A DNA stretch of 64,000 nt from Cheiracanthium punctorium (taxonomy: Eukaryota; Arthropoda; Arachnida; Araneae; Cheiracanthiidae). This document shows positions 63,568-64,000 of the stretch, one piece after another. The stretch lies in contig JAWZYV010012538.1 of assembly GCA_038373885.1 (NCBI GenBank), positions 62,001 to 126,000 of the forward strand, given 5' to 3'. The notes under the pieces are model-generated. The model saw nothing but the letters and a program-made list of their open reading frames with translations. It did no database searches and was not told the origin of the DNA. Numbering within the stretch: the first letter of the stretch is position 1; the number at the start of each line of letters is the position of its first letter. Both the position numbers and the translations under genes were made by a program.

Positions 63568-64000
63568 CCTGATACAAAAAGCTTATTTTTGAAGGTTTCT
63601 GCGCCAAAAGAATTTCTTGGTATTTCCTGATACAAAAAGTATAATTTTTAACAAATTCTGCTCCAAATCCGTGCTGTCCCAAGGTCCAAAAAAGTAAATA
63701 AAACCAAAAAATACATACTAATGTATCACTTTCCCGTTTTCACCAGAACACTGTTCGATTTTTCATATCAGAAAGTGCGTACAGTTCCAAACTGATCTCC
63801 CCCAAAATCAACAAATCCAAACAATATATTTCATCACTTTAAAATCAAGGATAGAATTAATAATAGTAAAACAATTAACAAAAAAAGACAATGGTTTTAG
63901 AAAATTTTTCCTCTACAAAGCACTTTATTTAATAGATTCTTGTAAATAACTTATCAAAGGCCGTCAAAACATCCTGCCTCTTTACCCTGTTTGGTAAACG
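63568..64000. other. Upstream of the hAT gene, no gene seen
   Basis: Two phrases around CCTGATACAAAAAG.TTATTTTT and GCGCCAAA..AATTCTTGG repeat at 63530-63590 and 63600-63650, a decayed tandem duplication of about 60 bp. The N-terminal zinc-finger part of the transposase would be expected here or beyond the window; I do not see it. Confidence 0.35.

Overview
The window is AT-rich, intron-containing eukaryotic DNA made almost entirely of transposable elements. The mix (an APE-type LINE carrying RNase H, BEL/Pao, Gypsy, several hAT lineages, P-superfamily/THAP, PIF/Harbinger, Tc1/mariner, pogo-like and Polinton/Maverick pieces, and a tRNA-derived SINE) suits an arthropod genome. A chelicerate such as a spider is my best guess, but no host gene here proves it. 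No rRNA genes, CRISPR arrays or prokaryotic genes are visible. Two spliced, cellular-looking gene fragments survive: a minus-strand gene with a SAM-like exon (7.4-8.3 kb) and a plus-strand MADF/BESS gene (15.2-17.4 kb).

Layout, left. 1-7.2 kb is one LINE family nested in itself. A full-length element (384-6132, both ORFs open) sits inside an older copy (1-383 plus 6133-7230), marked by a 12-bp target-site duplication. 7.4-8.3 kb holds the SAM-gene exons. 8.5-13 kb holds a LINE 3' piece, hAT remnants, a LINE 5'-UTR piece carrying a MITE, and a THAP exon. 13.7-17.4 kb has another LINE 3' piece and the MADF/BESS gene. 20.3-20.9 kb is a composite inverted SINE with 14-bp target-site duplications. 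21.3-22.2 kb is a PIF/Harbinger transposase.

Layout, centre. 23.2-24.0 kb is a promoter-like repeat that recurs at 57.4-58.2 kb. 24.0-29.1 kb is a second, broken LINE copy followed by a LINE 3' fragment. 29.1-30.0 kb has Polinton DNA polymerase B and a PC4-like ORF. 31.3-32.3 kb has a LINE 3' piece and a Tc1 fragment. 33.6-34.7 kb is a complete non-autonomous pogo/Tigger-like element. 35.4-36.1 kb is a complete non-autonomous hAT. 37.6-38.7 kb is a decayed BED-hAT. 39.5-45.5 kb is a complete BEL/Pao element with identical 255-bp LTRs, a 1744-codon Gag-Pol ORF and a 5-bp target-site duplication, evidently a very recent insertion.

Layout, right. 46-47.3 kb is a deleted mariner inside a P-superfamily transposase fragment. 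48.3-49.4 kb has LINE 5'-UTR pieces around a second Polinton polymerase piece. 49.7-50.8 kb is a BEL gag relic interrupted by a MITE. 51.6-55.7 kb is a Gypsy tail and LTR interrupted by a 3.36-kb hAT with a perfect 8-bp target-site duplication. 55.6-56.2 kb is a mariner-type relic. 59.0-60.6 kb has a MITE, a Gypsy gag piece and an 18-bp minisatellite. 62.5-63.6 kb is a hAT transposase.

Functionally, the only units that look able to move or supply activity are the full-length LINE and the BEL element. The LINE could also mobilise copies that share its 3' end, which carries two conserved hairpins and a (CCAA)n tail. Most other entries are dated by which element interrupts which.
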